A DNA stretch of 64,000 nucleotides from Gossypium raimondii. Lineage: Eukaryota > Streptophyta > Magnoliopsida > Malvales > Malvaceae. The position numbers and the translations under genes are program-made. The stretch spans positions 15,562,001-15,626,000 of the forward strand of contig NC_068569.1 in NCBI RefSeq assembly GCF_025698545.1, in the 5' to 3' direction. Of this stretch, positions 1 to 11,351 are shown piece after piece. Within the stretch, counting starts at the first letter, position 1. Each line of letters begins with the position of its first letter. Under the pieces are notes generated by a model, which saw nothing but the letters and a program-made list of their open reading frames with translations, was not told the DNA's origin and ran no database searches.

Positions 1-644
1 CCTGGAAACCCAATTCAAAGGCAACGGAAAATTAGGGTTTTACTGTTAACAGAAACCGTACCAAAATTCTTTATTTATTTTTCTTTTCAATTTTCCTCAG
101 GTGATTTCTCTTTTGGGGTTTTCCCCCTTTCTATTTTTCGTTTTTCCCAGATTGCTTTTATTGCTTATTGATATATATATTTTTCTGTGTTTTGCGTCAA
201 TTTTTAATTATGTTTGTCGTGAATTAGGTAACAAACGTTTAAATTCTTGTTGTTTTAACCCAATTTAGAAAGTTCCTTCTCCGGCCGAGAAATTGAATTA
301 GATTTGTTCATTATTCTTCCCCCCCCCCCCCAATTTTAGCTACAATTCATTAAATGCTAGGATAATTCAGGTTTAGACTTTAATTTCCTTGAAGGGATTG
401 TTTGATTTCTCTTTAGAACTAAAACCTTCTCTTTTAGTCAAAAGAACCCTTTTAAGAATCAGAGAATTTTTTTGTTTTTTAATTATGGTAACTCTATTGA
501 TGTATTATTTGCTATCATGATATGCTGTTTTAATTTTACTTGGGTTCTCTTGGTTTAACAGAGAGGTAAAATTTATGATAAGATCATTGTTTGTATTGAG
601 CTGCTTGTTTAACTTTTATTGTAGTTACGGCAAAATTGCCGCAC
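1..644 (+). other. 5' leader and leader intron of the cyclin T gene
   Basis: A likely untranslated exon runs from the window start, or from outside it, to about 100, where a CAG/GTGATT donor is seen. The intron would run from 101 to 624, ending at a TTGTAG acceptor 20 bases before the chosen ATG. A run of ten or more C lies near 320-331. The promoter is not in view, because the window opens inside the leader or close to it. Confidence 0.5.
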
Positions 645-3206
645 ATGGATTCAACTTGTGCAGCTAGCATGTGTTTACCAGAGCAGCCGCATTCATCTAT
701 GCGCAAGTGGTACTTCAGCCGAGAAGAAATTGAGAACCATTCTCCATCTAGGAAGGACGGAATCGACCTTGGAAGAGAGGAGCAGTTGCGGAAGTCGTAT
801 TGTTCTTTTCTTCAAGAGCTTGGAATGAAGCTTAAAGTGTAAGTGCAGGGGCTGTGCCTATTTTGAAGTTCTTTACTAACTTGATGAGATGCTAATTGCT
901 TTCAAATATATCACCAATTAGGTCCTTAGTTTTGTAGTTCTCAAGTTGTTTTGCATATTGCTTTTGAAGCATTAGCTTTCGTTACGTGTAACATTTTTTT
1001 AATTGGTGATTGAAAAATTTACTTGCAGGCCTCAAGTAGCAATAGCATGTGCAATGATGCTGTGTCACCGATTTTACATGCGCCAATCCCATGCAAAGAA
1101 TGATTGGCAGGTAGATGCTTTAATTGTATTCCACTGTTTTAATGCGTACTTGCATCTTTCTCATTCTAAATATGGAACCATGTATTAATGGACATGAGCG
1201 CTAATAGGGAAAAGATGCAATGATTATGTACTTTTCACGAGACCAGTTATCTGCATTTTTTGGAAGCAGAAATCACTGAATTCATATAAGAAATGAAGGA
1301 TTATACACATAATATCATCACATGCTATTTCTTATTTTTGGATATTTAGTAGTTTTCGTTCAAAGAGAAAGTGTATATTAAATTGTTCAAACCTAGCTGG
1401 CTTGGTTTTCTCTTTTCTGAACATATTGGTGAATTCTGCAGACCATTGCAACTGTAAGCACATTTCTTGCATGCAAAATAGAGGAAACACCACGCTTGCT
1501 GCGGGATGTAATTGTTGTGGGCTATGAAATTATCTATAAACGGGATCCTTCTGCTCCAGGAAGAATCAGACAAAGAGTAATGTCGATTCCCTCACCTCAG
1601 CTGAACTACGTGCCTTCTCAATATCTTGCTTGCCTAATGTTTTTACCACTTTTGGCATGCAGGAAGTTTATGATAAGCAGAAGGAATTGATCTTGACTGG
1701 GGAGAGGCTTTTGTTGGCAACGATTGCTTTCGATCTTGATATCGAACTCCCTTACAAGCCCCTTGTTGCAGCTGTGAAGAGATTGGAAATTTTTCCGAAC
1801 CTCTTAAAAGTGGCATGGAATTTTGTGAATGATTGGTGAGAACTTGCCAGCGAGTTCATTTTAAGCAAACTACTTATCTTTATGCTATGTTGAATTATTT
1901 TGGATCATTTCCTTATGTCTTTATGATATTAACCTAACATGAATTGAACTAGCAGGCTTCGTACAACCTTGTGCTTGCAATACAAACCCCATTACATTGC
2001 AGCTGGTTCCATGTGTCTTGCTGCTAAATTTCAAAAAGTTAAGCTTCCAATGGAGAAGGGAAAAGTATGGTGGTTGGAATTCGATATTTCACCTAAACAG
2101 TTACAAGGTTTGTACTACATATATCTTTCTATCTTTACATGTATCAGCTTTAATTCTTACTCATGGTCATTATATTTTTAATGAACAGGAACTATAGTTG
2201 ATAATTAAAAGCCTGGCTGTGGTTCTTATATACTCCCTACAATATTTAAAAGTGGTACACATTGTTCATGGCGGAACTTTCTTTTTCAAATCACCCTCAT
2301 TAACCTTACCCTGTTTTTTCCCTCTTATATAATAAATATAAATGGCGGAAGCTTATTGGAACGTTTCTCGAACATTAAATGCATGGTTGTTCATAACCCT
2401 CTTTTTCTTTTTACCTAAATATATATATTTGGGACGGTTATCTTCCATTGCCTTGATGTGTGCATAATTATTGTGGCTAAAAATAAGCTCTACCCCCAAA
2501 ATTTTCAGAGGTCACTCAGCAGATGGTCAGGTTGTTAGAGCAAGACAAAAGACGAGCTTTATCGTCAAGACATGAGAGGGCCAGTCAATCTGCTTCTTTA
2601 GCTGGGAACGCAATGACGCAATCATGCACCTTGAGTGCATCAGTTGGTACTCAGTCTGGTGCTGGAGCTGAGAGTAGTAAAGTTAGCAAATCAATGGACA
2701 ATTGTGCCAGCCAAGATTGTGTGAAAGAAGTTTTCCCACATCGAACAAGTGATGATGGCGCAAGTGGTGTTGTTGAGGATGGCAGTGGTACGGGTCAGCC
2801 AAGAACAGAGGAATCTGACCAGAACCAAAGTTTGAAGATTGTTTCATCCGTTGCCTGTGACAACAAGCAAGCAAGTGCAAAAGAAAGTTTACCAAGTCAA
2901 ACCAGTGATAGTGGTGCAAGTACTGTTGTCGACAATGCTGAAGGCGATTGTGAGCTAAGAACAGAGGAATCTCATCATCTAAACCCAAGTATTAAGATTG
3001 TATCAATTTGTAATACTTTCAGTAAGAGCGACGCCGACCGGATTCGAGAGATCTTTAAGAGGAGGAGATGCGATAGGGCTGCAAATTTGAAGCGAACGAA
3101 AGTTAGAGATGACGAGGTAGACAGTGAAGCCTGGATAGAGAGAGAACTGGAGATGGGAATAGAACTGGAATCTGCCACTTCCCGGAAGCGAGGGAGGGTG
3201 CACTGA
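645..3206 (+). CDS. CYCT1: Cyclin T1-like protein (P-TEFb cyclin)
   Basis: This is a T-type cyclin, the regulatory partner of CDK9/CDKC kinases in P-TEFb, which phosphorylates the RNA polymerase II C-terminal domain in the nucleus. Six coding exons join as 645-838, 1029-1110, 1442-1576, 1663-1835, 1956-2107 and 2509-3206. Together they give 477 residues with consistent phases. The N-terminal half carries the plant cyclin T signature: [19 protein letters not shown] near residues 22-41, then the [27 protein letters not shown] and YKPLV segments, and [11 protein letters not shown] leading into the second cyclin fold. The last exon encodes a low-complexity Ser/Asp/Gln/Glu-rich tail, followed by a basic KRRR segment and a final SRKRGR patch that could be a nuclear signal. 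The ATG at 645 was chosen because the only in-frame extension upstream starts at a non-ATG codon. Assignment to family is firm; the exact paralogue (CYCT1;3-like) is not. Confidence 0.93.
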
Positions 3207-4371
3207 GGTTTTAAAGTTGGGAGAAGTAGTTCGTTGATACCCTCTAACCACATATCTTCTTTCTACTTAGTGCATCAAAGCGACCCTTCCATGGTCTCAT
3301 TTATGGCATTTCAAGAAAGACTGAATTCTATTTCTCTCTTAGAACAACTATAATTATTGCCTTGTTGTAGACTGTATACAAGTGTAGAATAATTGTAACA
3401 TTTTTTTTCGAGAGATATTTTATTTGTATTTTGGATCATTCATGCAAGAATCACATCCATTCTTTTCTGTTGAATTGTAAATATATAGTTGACCTACCAT
3501 TTATTAAAACAGATTCATTGTTATTCACTTTTAGCAACTAATTGATGAAATATACTAAGAAACTAATAGTGCAAAAAGGCTGACCTAGGTAAGGCCCCGA
3601 TGTATGTATTACTTCTTTCCTGTTGCTTCTTTTTTTTTTTTTCACCTTAAACACCAAAATCAGTGTATCAAAACATGAAGTCATTCTTTGGCTAATAATC
3701 TCAACTACCCTTCATTGATTACGTACTTGACAGTTGGTACCAAGGAGCAAGAAAGAACTAAATTTATGCCTTCTGCTTTTTGGCATAATTTCAACTTCAT
3801 CTGAAAAGATCCCATTATTTTTGTGGACGTACATGCATACACATGTAAATATACGGAAAATGTAATGATTTGGGTTGATTGGATTGCTTTTTATTTCAAG
3901 ATGATCGTTTCGTTAAAAGACGAACAAAAATGAAAAAGAAGAAGAAAGAACTGATTTACGTTTAATACAAGTCATTTGTAAAGAAGGATAAACCTTGCTT
4001 TTTCAAGTATATTGACCAGAAAAGATTGTTTTTCTACAACTTCCTCTCTCTCATGGTCTTTTCTTTTGTTACTGGTCTTTTGCGTCATTTATCTTTTGTC
4101 TTCTCAACTAGACTTGAGTTTCGAATATGTCGAATGTATTCGACATGAGTATAATTAGATTTCTTTTTTTTTAGTTTTGAAATTCATATTTTAGTAATGT
4201 TACACATGAAAGCTTTAAGAAAAATGATGAATCGGATCAGTATGACTATATGTTGCATTATATATAGATGATTTTTATAATTGTATAAGCTTGAAAACTT
4301 GGTTCAAATTTGATCTGGTCAGAAGGAAGAAGCAGAGAAACATTTAAGCACTTAACTTTCCAAGTGTGGGG
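3207..4371. other. Cyclin T 3' UTR and intergenic DNA
   Basis: The 3' UTR of the cyclin T gene probably ends within the AT-rich stretch around 3400-3490. Beyond it I see only AT-rich sequence and poly-T runs, with no supported gene. Confidence 0.5.
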
Positions 4372-4671
4372 ATGAAGATGAAGGTAGTGGAACCCTCCAT
4401 TGCCGTGAAAAGCAAGCACATAAAGCTCTTAACCCACCAAATGCTTCCTCCAAAGCCCCGGGCATCAGCCATGTGGGTTATGTTTTTGCTTTCTTTCTTT
4501 CAACCAGTTCATCAACATCTCCCATTATCTGGCCTTTTAATTTTACCCTGGAAAGAAAAATCTGTAGAAAGAAAAAGAATCTGGTCAAAACTGTCTTATA
4601 TGTTCCATGTATTTGTGATCCTTGAAACAAAGCTCTTTTCTTTTTTATTTTCTTTTTCTAGATTATTTTAG
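4372..4671 (+). other. Unassigned small ORF, possible relic exon
   Basis: An ATG at 4372 opens about 99 codons. Only the first 35 or so look protein-like (MKVVEPSIAVKSKHIKLL, then HQMLPPKPRASAMWV), with balanced codon use. After that the frame runs into T-rich, low-complexity DNA. The good part could be exon 1 of a short or decayed gene, but I see no convincing downstream exon and do not recognise the peptide. Confidence 0.22.
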
Positions 4672-7600
4672 GCATACCCCTTTTTCCCTTAAAGAAAAAA
4701 ATAGAGAACATGATCCATCAAGATTTCATATTGGAAAAATCAAAGGATAAAACTTTGATCAAAGTGGTCTGTTCTTAGATGGAAACTGAAAATATGCACA
4801 AAGCTAAAGTGTTTGAATCATTGGGCTGACTGGCATCAATATTTTAACAAAGAAGTGGATAATCTCCACCATTATTGTTGGAAGATACCAAAGCTACATA
4901 TAAAAATCATTCTAAATAACCATAGGGAAATAAAGGGATCAACACAGAATAAGGAAATATATATACATATAAACATATACATGAGGCTAAGTGGGTGGGG
5001 GGGGGGGGGTGTGATAGAAAGCATATATTCTGCTATGACAATGCCTTTGTCTTCTTCTTATGACATACCTTTAAATCTTACAAAAACTTTAAACCCCCTT
5101 TTAAGGGCTTTCTGATTATTATTATTTTGACTAAAAAAAAAAGTTGCAATATGTATAAATATACACAGCGAAAAAGCATAAGCAACAAATGAGATTAAAC
5201 AATTGAAATGGGAAAAGGGAAGGAAAAAAAAGGTTGCATAAAATATGTAATAATTGTTCAGAATTAATGTACTACCATATAATATGCAAGGTATTTTAGT
5301 TTTTATTTTTGAAATTAACTTTTGTATTACAGATTTACATACTGGATTTGATTCATATCATACAATTATTGGGTTATCAAATTATCATACATCAACATCA
5401 TCATCATAACCATAAACATAAATCATTAAAAATAATTCAGATCTTACAATTATTGAATCAAACTATCATCCATCCATCCATCATCATCATAATAACAAAA
5501 TAAAATCATTTGGTATGATGGTAGATTATATATCAAGTAAAACAAATACTTCTATACTAATAAAGAATCATTTAGAATGATGTTAGCTATATGTCAAGAG
5601 ACACCAAACAATCTTCATTGGAATTAGTTCACATAAGTTGGGACAAGATAATGGTATTACATAAAATTAAGACAATAAATTGATAATCTTGGCAGTATTT
5701 TCTAAATTGGCCTTTTTAAGTTTTTTTTGGAGATTGAATAATCCAATAATTTCCAAATCGCTCCACGGATTAAAAAAGAAGAAAAAAAAAGGCATGTTGT
5801 AGCATTTAAAAATGCTTATATTCACTATCATGGCATCAGAATTAATATTTCCATCAATTAAGCCAATGTTGTCTAAAAGTTTGGATAATTTTACATTACA
5901 TATATATATATTTGTGGGAAGTGGATGTTTGACCCTCGGCCGGTTGACTGCCTACGCCCATAAAAGCCAACATAGGGCTCTTGCTTTTTCCCCCCCCTAA
6001 TGGACCCCTAAAAAGCGATTAATCATAGCCAAAAGGGCCCAATTAAGTTGTTTTATATGTAAAGAAATTATAATAAAAAAGTATTTGAATCTTAAATTTT
6101 TTTACAAATAATGCACCCACAAAAGATCACCAATATGTGGGTATCAAAGCCATCTGCTTTTTTAAATATTGACCACTATTTCATGCTTAGTCTAAACCAA
6201 GTTTGAAGAGATTGAAAAGTGGGAGAGGGGTAGCTGAAGTCATATACCATATCTGATCTTTTATGTTAAATCACATAAATAGTATTATTGTTTTTCAATT
6301 TCAAATTGCTAACCATTAGCTACCGACACCACTCCATTCATGCTTCTATCATTTAGTATCGTGAAGGTAACTCTAACATGCACGAATCATCACTTACACA
6401 CAAAAAGAAAGAAAATAAAAATCCCCATGAATCTGTTTACTTAATTATTGTAAGTTGGAACCCTTTTGAATCACTTTGTTAAAAGGGTTTAGAGGAGGAG
6501 GGGGGGTAGTTGAATAGTTTATCACTTTTCTTTCATCTTTGTTTGTTCTTTTGGAGTCGTGTTTTGTTCTCCGTTTATGGGAAAGATTTCTATATATAAT
6601 ATTTCATCTTTTTATTCCCTCAATCATTTTTTTAAAAGAAATGACGGTGAACAATAATAATATAAAAACATGACGTACAAACGAGAAATTAATCACTATA
6701 AACTAATGCACTAACGTCATTTCTGTATAAGAATCTTAAAAATAAAGTGAATGACAAATTAACAGTAACCGCAACACTAGAATAATTCAAAAACGCATCA
6801 ACTTAATCAAATAGCTGAAATTTGCATCCCAACCTTGCCATCATCAAATCAATCTAATGACGTACACCGATCAACAAAAAAAAAATTTGTCAAAAGCCCC
6901 AAAAGACCCACTACGTACGTCAGTGATGCACAAATGATCAGGTTTCAGATGACCTATCCTCATATCTCAAATCTATCACCATCATTATAATCTATCATGA
7001 TAACGCCCTTCGAAAAAGATTCCTAATAAATTTGAAAGTATCATTATATTGGCAAATCTCACATATATGTTAGAACCCAACTAAAAATTAAAAGTAAAAT
7101 AAAATCACATCCGCATTTAAAAAATAGACTAGATAAAACAAAAATCATGAAAAATATTGATAACCGTAAAATTATAGACAAAATCAAAATAATGTAGATT
7201 GAAAATAAAAAAAAAATGGTTAAAGAGACCGCACCCAACAACCAAAACACTGCGGTCGCTAAAGCAAAATTTAATTTGAAAATATTGAAGGGCTAATATA
7301 TTTTTACAAAAGGAAAAGATACATTTATCCTTTCAATGATTAAAATTAAAATGATTGATAGACTTATATATATATATATATATATATATTAAAACTAGCC
7401 ATAAGCTAAAATATGTATATATAACTCAAAGTAGTTCATAATTTATTGAGGGTAATTAAGAAATTATATTTTGAAATAGATGCATAGGATATTGGAAGTG
7501 AAATCTGATGCAGAAGCAGCTTTTGTGAAATGAAACTTGGAAGATAATGAAATTGGGAAATATGGAAAAGTTTACAACTCACAAGCAAGGGAAAGGGAAA

Positions 7601-7780
7601 GAAAAATACCATCTTTTTTTCTCTTTCAATAAAGATGAAAAGCTTTGAAGGAGAAGATGATGGGGGGAAAAGGATTAAAAAAAAGAGGAGGGGAGAGAGG
7701 GATTTGAACAAAAAGTAAGTATCGACAGAGAAACAAAGATTTATAAACAACTCAACAAGGGGAGGAAAGAAAAAAAGTGA
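4672..7780. other. Gene-free AT-rich DNA
   Basis: The stretch holds a G run at about 4997-5008, CAT/CATCAT-rich sequence at 5390-5500 and an AT dinucleotide microsatellite at 7365-7389. An AG-rich strand (CT-rich on the minus strand) runs from 7600 to 7780. No ORF here has coding character. Confidence 0.5.
7365..7389. repeat. (TA)n microsatellite
   Basis: About twelve uninterrupted TA units in intergenic DNA. Confidence 0.9.
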
Positions 7781-7817
7781 GGCATTGGCAATGGCATTGG
7801 CAAAGGCATTGGGCAAT
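7781..7817 (+). repeat. 12-bp minisatellite, three units
   Basis: Three consecutive units read GGCATTGGCAAT, GGCATTGGCAAA and GGCATTGGGCAAT. They are followed by a GC-richer block to about 7930 that contains a short inverted repeat, TGAGTC and GACTCA. Confidence 0.8.
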
Positions 7818-8234
7818 GCATGATGCCCATACTGTGTGCCTGAGTCTCACAGAGAGGGACTCAGAGTCTTTCTCTCTCACTCCCATCAACTTTTGGAGTG
7901 ATGTGAAATATTGTGGGGACTCTTCAAATATCGCTCTCTCAGGGAATGACAACTTAATCTATCTTGCTCTTTATACATATGAGCTTTATTAAGGAATGAG
8001 TACTTTATAAGTATTTTTAAATAAATTTAATTAATATATTAAATGTAATCATTGATATTTTTATATTATCATTTTAAAAAATATTTATTAACTAAAGTCG
8101 TATATATATATGTATAGAAAGTAACAGATTTTGTTTTCTTACTATATTAAAAAATTAACAAATATAAAAAAATATTTCATATTAATTTTTGTCGTTAAAC
8201 ATGTTCATAATTATATTTAAAAAGTAATTATGTA

Positions 8235-8715
8235 TGCTAACAGTTTTGACTGTGCGGAAACCTTGAATATCATCAACAACATAAGCCCTTGGTGGTGTGG
8301 GAACATTGGATATCATCGACATTTTGATGCTTTAGTTGTATGGGAGCCTCGGTCACCACAAGACCTTGCCTAAGCCACTAAGGGGCACGAAGGAGGGTGC
8401 TAATAAAGTGTCTTGTTTCAGACAATTTAATATCTATTAGTAGCAGTTTTATAAAAGCTTGTAAGCTGCCCCTCAACGACCCCCCACACCGAGTGGTGAG
8501 TCCCTTACCCCCATAGGGGCAGGAATGGTTGCCATGTATGGGTCATGGTGGCAAGTAGATCATCGGACTTGGTAGTAGGGGCATGGTTATGGCGAAAGGT
8601 TAAGTTCATGCTCATAGTAATGTTGCCGATGACTCTAGGATCAAATTTCCTATTTCGAACAAAGATCTCTTGGGATGACTTATGTAGAGCTATGTGTTTG
8701 AGCTAATTGGCCTAA
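8235..8715. other. GC-richer island of unknown origin, probable repeat relic
   Basis: Within strongly AT-rich surroundings this block of about 480 bases is clearly richer in G and C, with phrases such as CGGTCACCACAAGACC and GGGGCACGAAGGAGGG. Stops interrupt every frame I checked, so it is not an intact gene. A decayed transposon or retroelement segment is the simplest reading. Confidence 0.35.
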
Positions 8716-10200
8716 CCATCATAAGAATATGTGTTGTTTGTTAAAAAGAGTCAATTAATTTATGACACAAATTAAATTAAAACCTTTATATATAATTGTA
8801 GGGAGGAAGTGATAATAAATTTGATTATTGAATTTGAATTAATGATGTTGAGAGAATGGTTATTATAAGTAATTATATGTTTGTATATGAGCTCTAAATT
8901 TTGTACCACACCTCACAATAATCTTGGCTTATCCAACAACACAAATCATCTAGCATTATATCAATTATTTGTTGAGTTTCAAAGAAACATGTCAGATGAT
9001 AAATTTATTTTATGATATTTTCAATTTCGAATTTAAATCATTCATATATATATATATATATAGTAAATCAATAAGTTTTATTTTGCAACATATTATTGCT
9101 TCATGAAGATGACACACCTATTACATTCCTATTCTTTTGCCTCCCTTCCAGTTTATCATCATAAATATTAAAATATAAATTTTATTTATTACATAAATAT
9201 TTACGTGCAACTTGATTATGGTTCATTCAAGACTTTAAAGATATAAAATATCAATTTATTTTTATATCGGATGAGTATAATTATTGAGTATATAATACAT
9301 AGATGTAAAATTGAATCAAATCAATATTTTAAATATAAAAAAACACAAGACTAAAAGAATTTTATGATTTCAATTTTTTTGGTAAATTAGGCAACAAAAT
9401 TGAATTTTAAATATCGGTAGTTTAATTCAAATAGAAGAAAGAAAAAAAATGAAAACTATAGTGGGGGGAGACTGGAGAGGGCCAGAATTGGAAGAAGAGA
9501 AGGCAGGACAGTGGCATTATAAAGGAACGGAAGGGGATTGCCCATAAATATTCCTTTTTCAATATTATCATAATAGAATTTTACGACTTTCTTTTATCTT
9601 TTAATACCTCCCCGACTTAATATTTAATATTTCATTTCGAATTAATTTGCTTCAAATATAAGTAGATGTGAGATAGAATATAATTTTTTTTTAAATTATT
9701 ATGATAATTATTTGTCTCACCTGCTATATGAGATTACTATTTTATCCTTTGTATATATATAAAATTATTGAAAAGGTAAATATGTAATAAAGTATTAAAA
9801 ACAATATCTGTGTTTAAATATTTTTTTTGAAGGATTATATTTAAATATATATTTAATTTTTAAAAAAATTAAAAATTTAAATTGGAGTGAAGCAGGGTGA
9901 GGTGAGGATCGTTACATCCAACATCTATAAAGGCGGTTGAAATTTTTAAAATTATACATTTATAATAAAGTGGAGTAAGGTGGATGGCTATGCGGAGCGA
10001 TAATGAATCTAATAAGGATCCGTTTCTGTTCCACTCTATTACCATTTCTATATTTGATGCATATTGTATATTAAAATTTTCTTATTTTTATTTTACACAG
10101 ATATATAAAATATATAATAGTTTACTGCATCAATATCTCAATTGTGGAAAGGGGGAAGGGGAGGCCCCTCACACTTGGGAAATTCCCAGTGAGTCTGGTT
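8716..10200. other. Gene-free AT-rich DNA
   Basis: AT-rich sequence with a (TA)n run at 9044-9062. No coding signal is seen. Confidence 0.5.
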
Positions 10201-10218
10201 AGTCTTCACTAAAATCAT

Positions 10219-10365
10219 AGCTATAAATATAGTCTGATCTGATCATCTCTGTATCACAAAGGACGACATCTCTATCTGAACAAGACCTCATTCAACCACA
10301 CAAAACCCCATTAATGGCAGTGAAAAAAGGTGCAATCCCACCAGCATCGGGTAGGCCAAACTTCT
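10219..10365 (+). promoter_or_regulatory. Possible orphan promoter with a short ORF
   Basis: A good TATA motif (CTATAAATA, about 10220-10228) lies roughly 85 bases upstream of an ATG at 10314. That ATG opens MAVKKGAIPPASG, followed by a GTAGGC that could be a splice donor. No matching downstream exon was found before the bHLH gene. It may be a relic first exon or a non-coding transcript. Confidence 0.2.
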
Positions 10366-10949
10366 AAAACATAATTTCATGTCTAAAATTCTAAACAAAA
10401 GAATTTTTTAAAAAATATTACAGCCGACATATCATGTATCTAGTTTATATTCCAACGATAAAATAAAATATATTATTAAGTTCAGACAAAACTTATATAT
10501 AAAGATTTTTTTCTCTTTTAAATGTGACTGTACGAAGTAGTAATATTTTAGGGGCAAGTTAAGTACTTTTGAGATGACCAATCACAATACAAAGAGACAC
10601 AAAAAAAAAAAAAAGAAATTTAAGTTAAGGTGTCCCAATCATGTCATCGATGAAAGAATTTTAAAGGATATATGATAAATTCCAGTGGAAATGTTTGTAG
10701 AAAATTATAATATTTTGGGACACTGTATTAATGCTGAATTTATAAATAGAAGATAACAATGGAAGCAATAGATATATATAAAGGGGCTTTGAACATGTGG
10801 AGATGAGAGGCAGCTAAGAGAGCATGGTGTTATCATTTCTCTCCTCAGACCTTTGCTGAAAGTCTTGGGATTGAAGGCAGGGATCTTAATCATGGCTTTG
10901 AGGAAGTATTAATCATCTGCCTGTAATTGCAGTGAGTGCAATAAAGCTT

Positions 10950-10970
10950 TATTTATATATATAAATAAAA
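10950..10970 (+). promoter_or_regulatory. TATA box candidate for the bHLH gene
   Basis: A TTTATATATATAAATAAA motif lies about 390 bases upstream of the bHLH start codon. It is followed by a purine- and pyrimidine-rich leader that includes a CTCTCTCTCTCT stretch near 11090-11105. A leader this long is plausible for a plant transcription factor. The distance is inferred, not shown. Confidence 0.35.
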
Positions 10971-11351
10971 GTGGGGGAGTGAGTTTCTTTTAAGCAAAAT
11001 CTTGTTTTGAGGGATAGCTGCAAAAAAAGTTTGGATGAAAAGAAGAATAAATAATTAAAGTCAAGAGAGAGGGTGGGGGATTGTTGAAGCTCCTCTCTCT
11101 CTCTTTCTTTATTTCTTTTAAAGATGGAAACTTGAAATAGTAAAGAGGAAAAAAAAAAAAAAACTGAGAAAAGTTGCTTAGATAAAAGCAAAGGAGGTGG
11201 TGTGTATATGTGGGTGTCACCTGAAACTGTTTTCTTTGATTAGCGTGAGAGATTCCTGGAAACTAGCTGTGTAGTAACTAAAATTTTAATTACTCAACCT
11301 TGGGATTTTCAAGCCCCTTTTCTTCTTTTGGCTCTCTTTTAAATTATCATC

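Noticed and set aside
7436-7816. A 126-codon minus-strand frame
   Set aside because: It is a Phe/Ser/Leu-rich translation of a pyrimidine-rich tract, not a credible protein.
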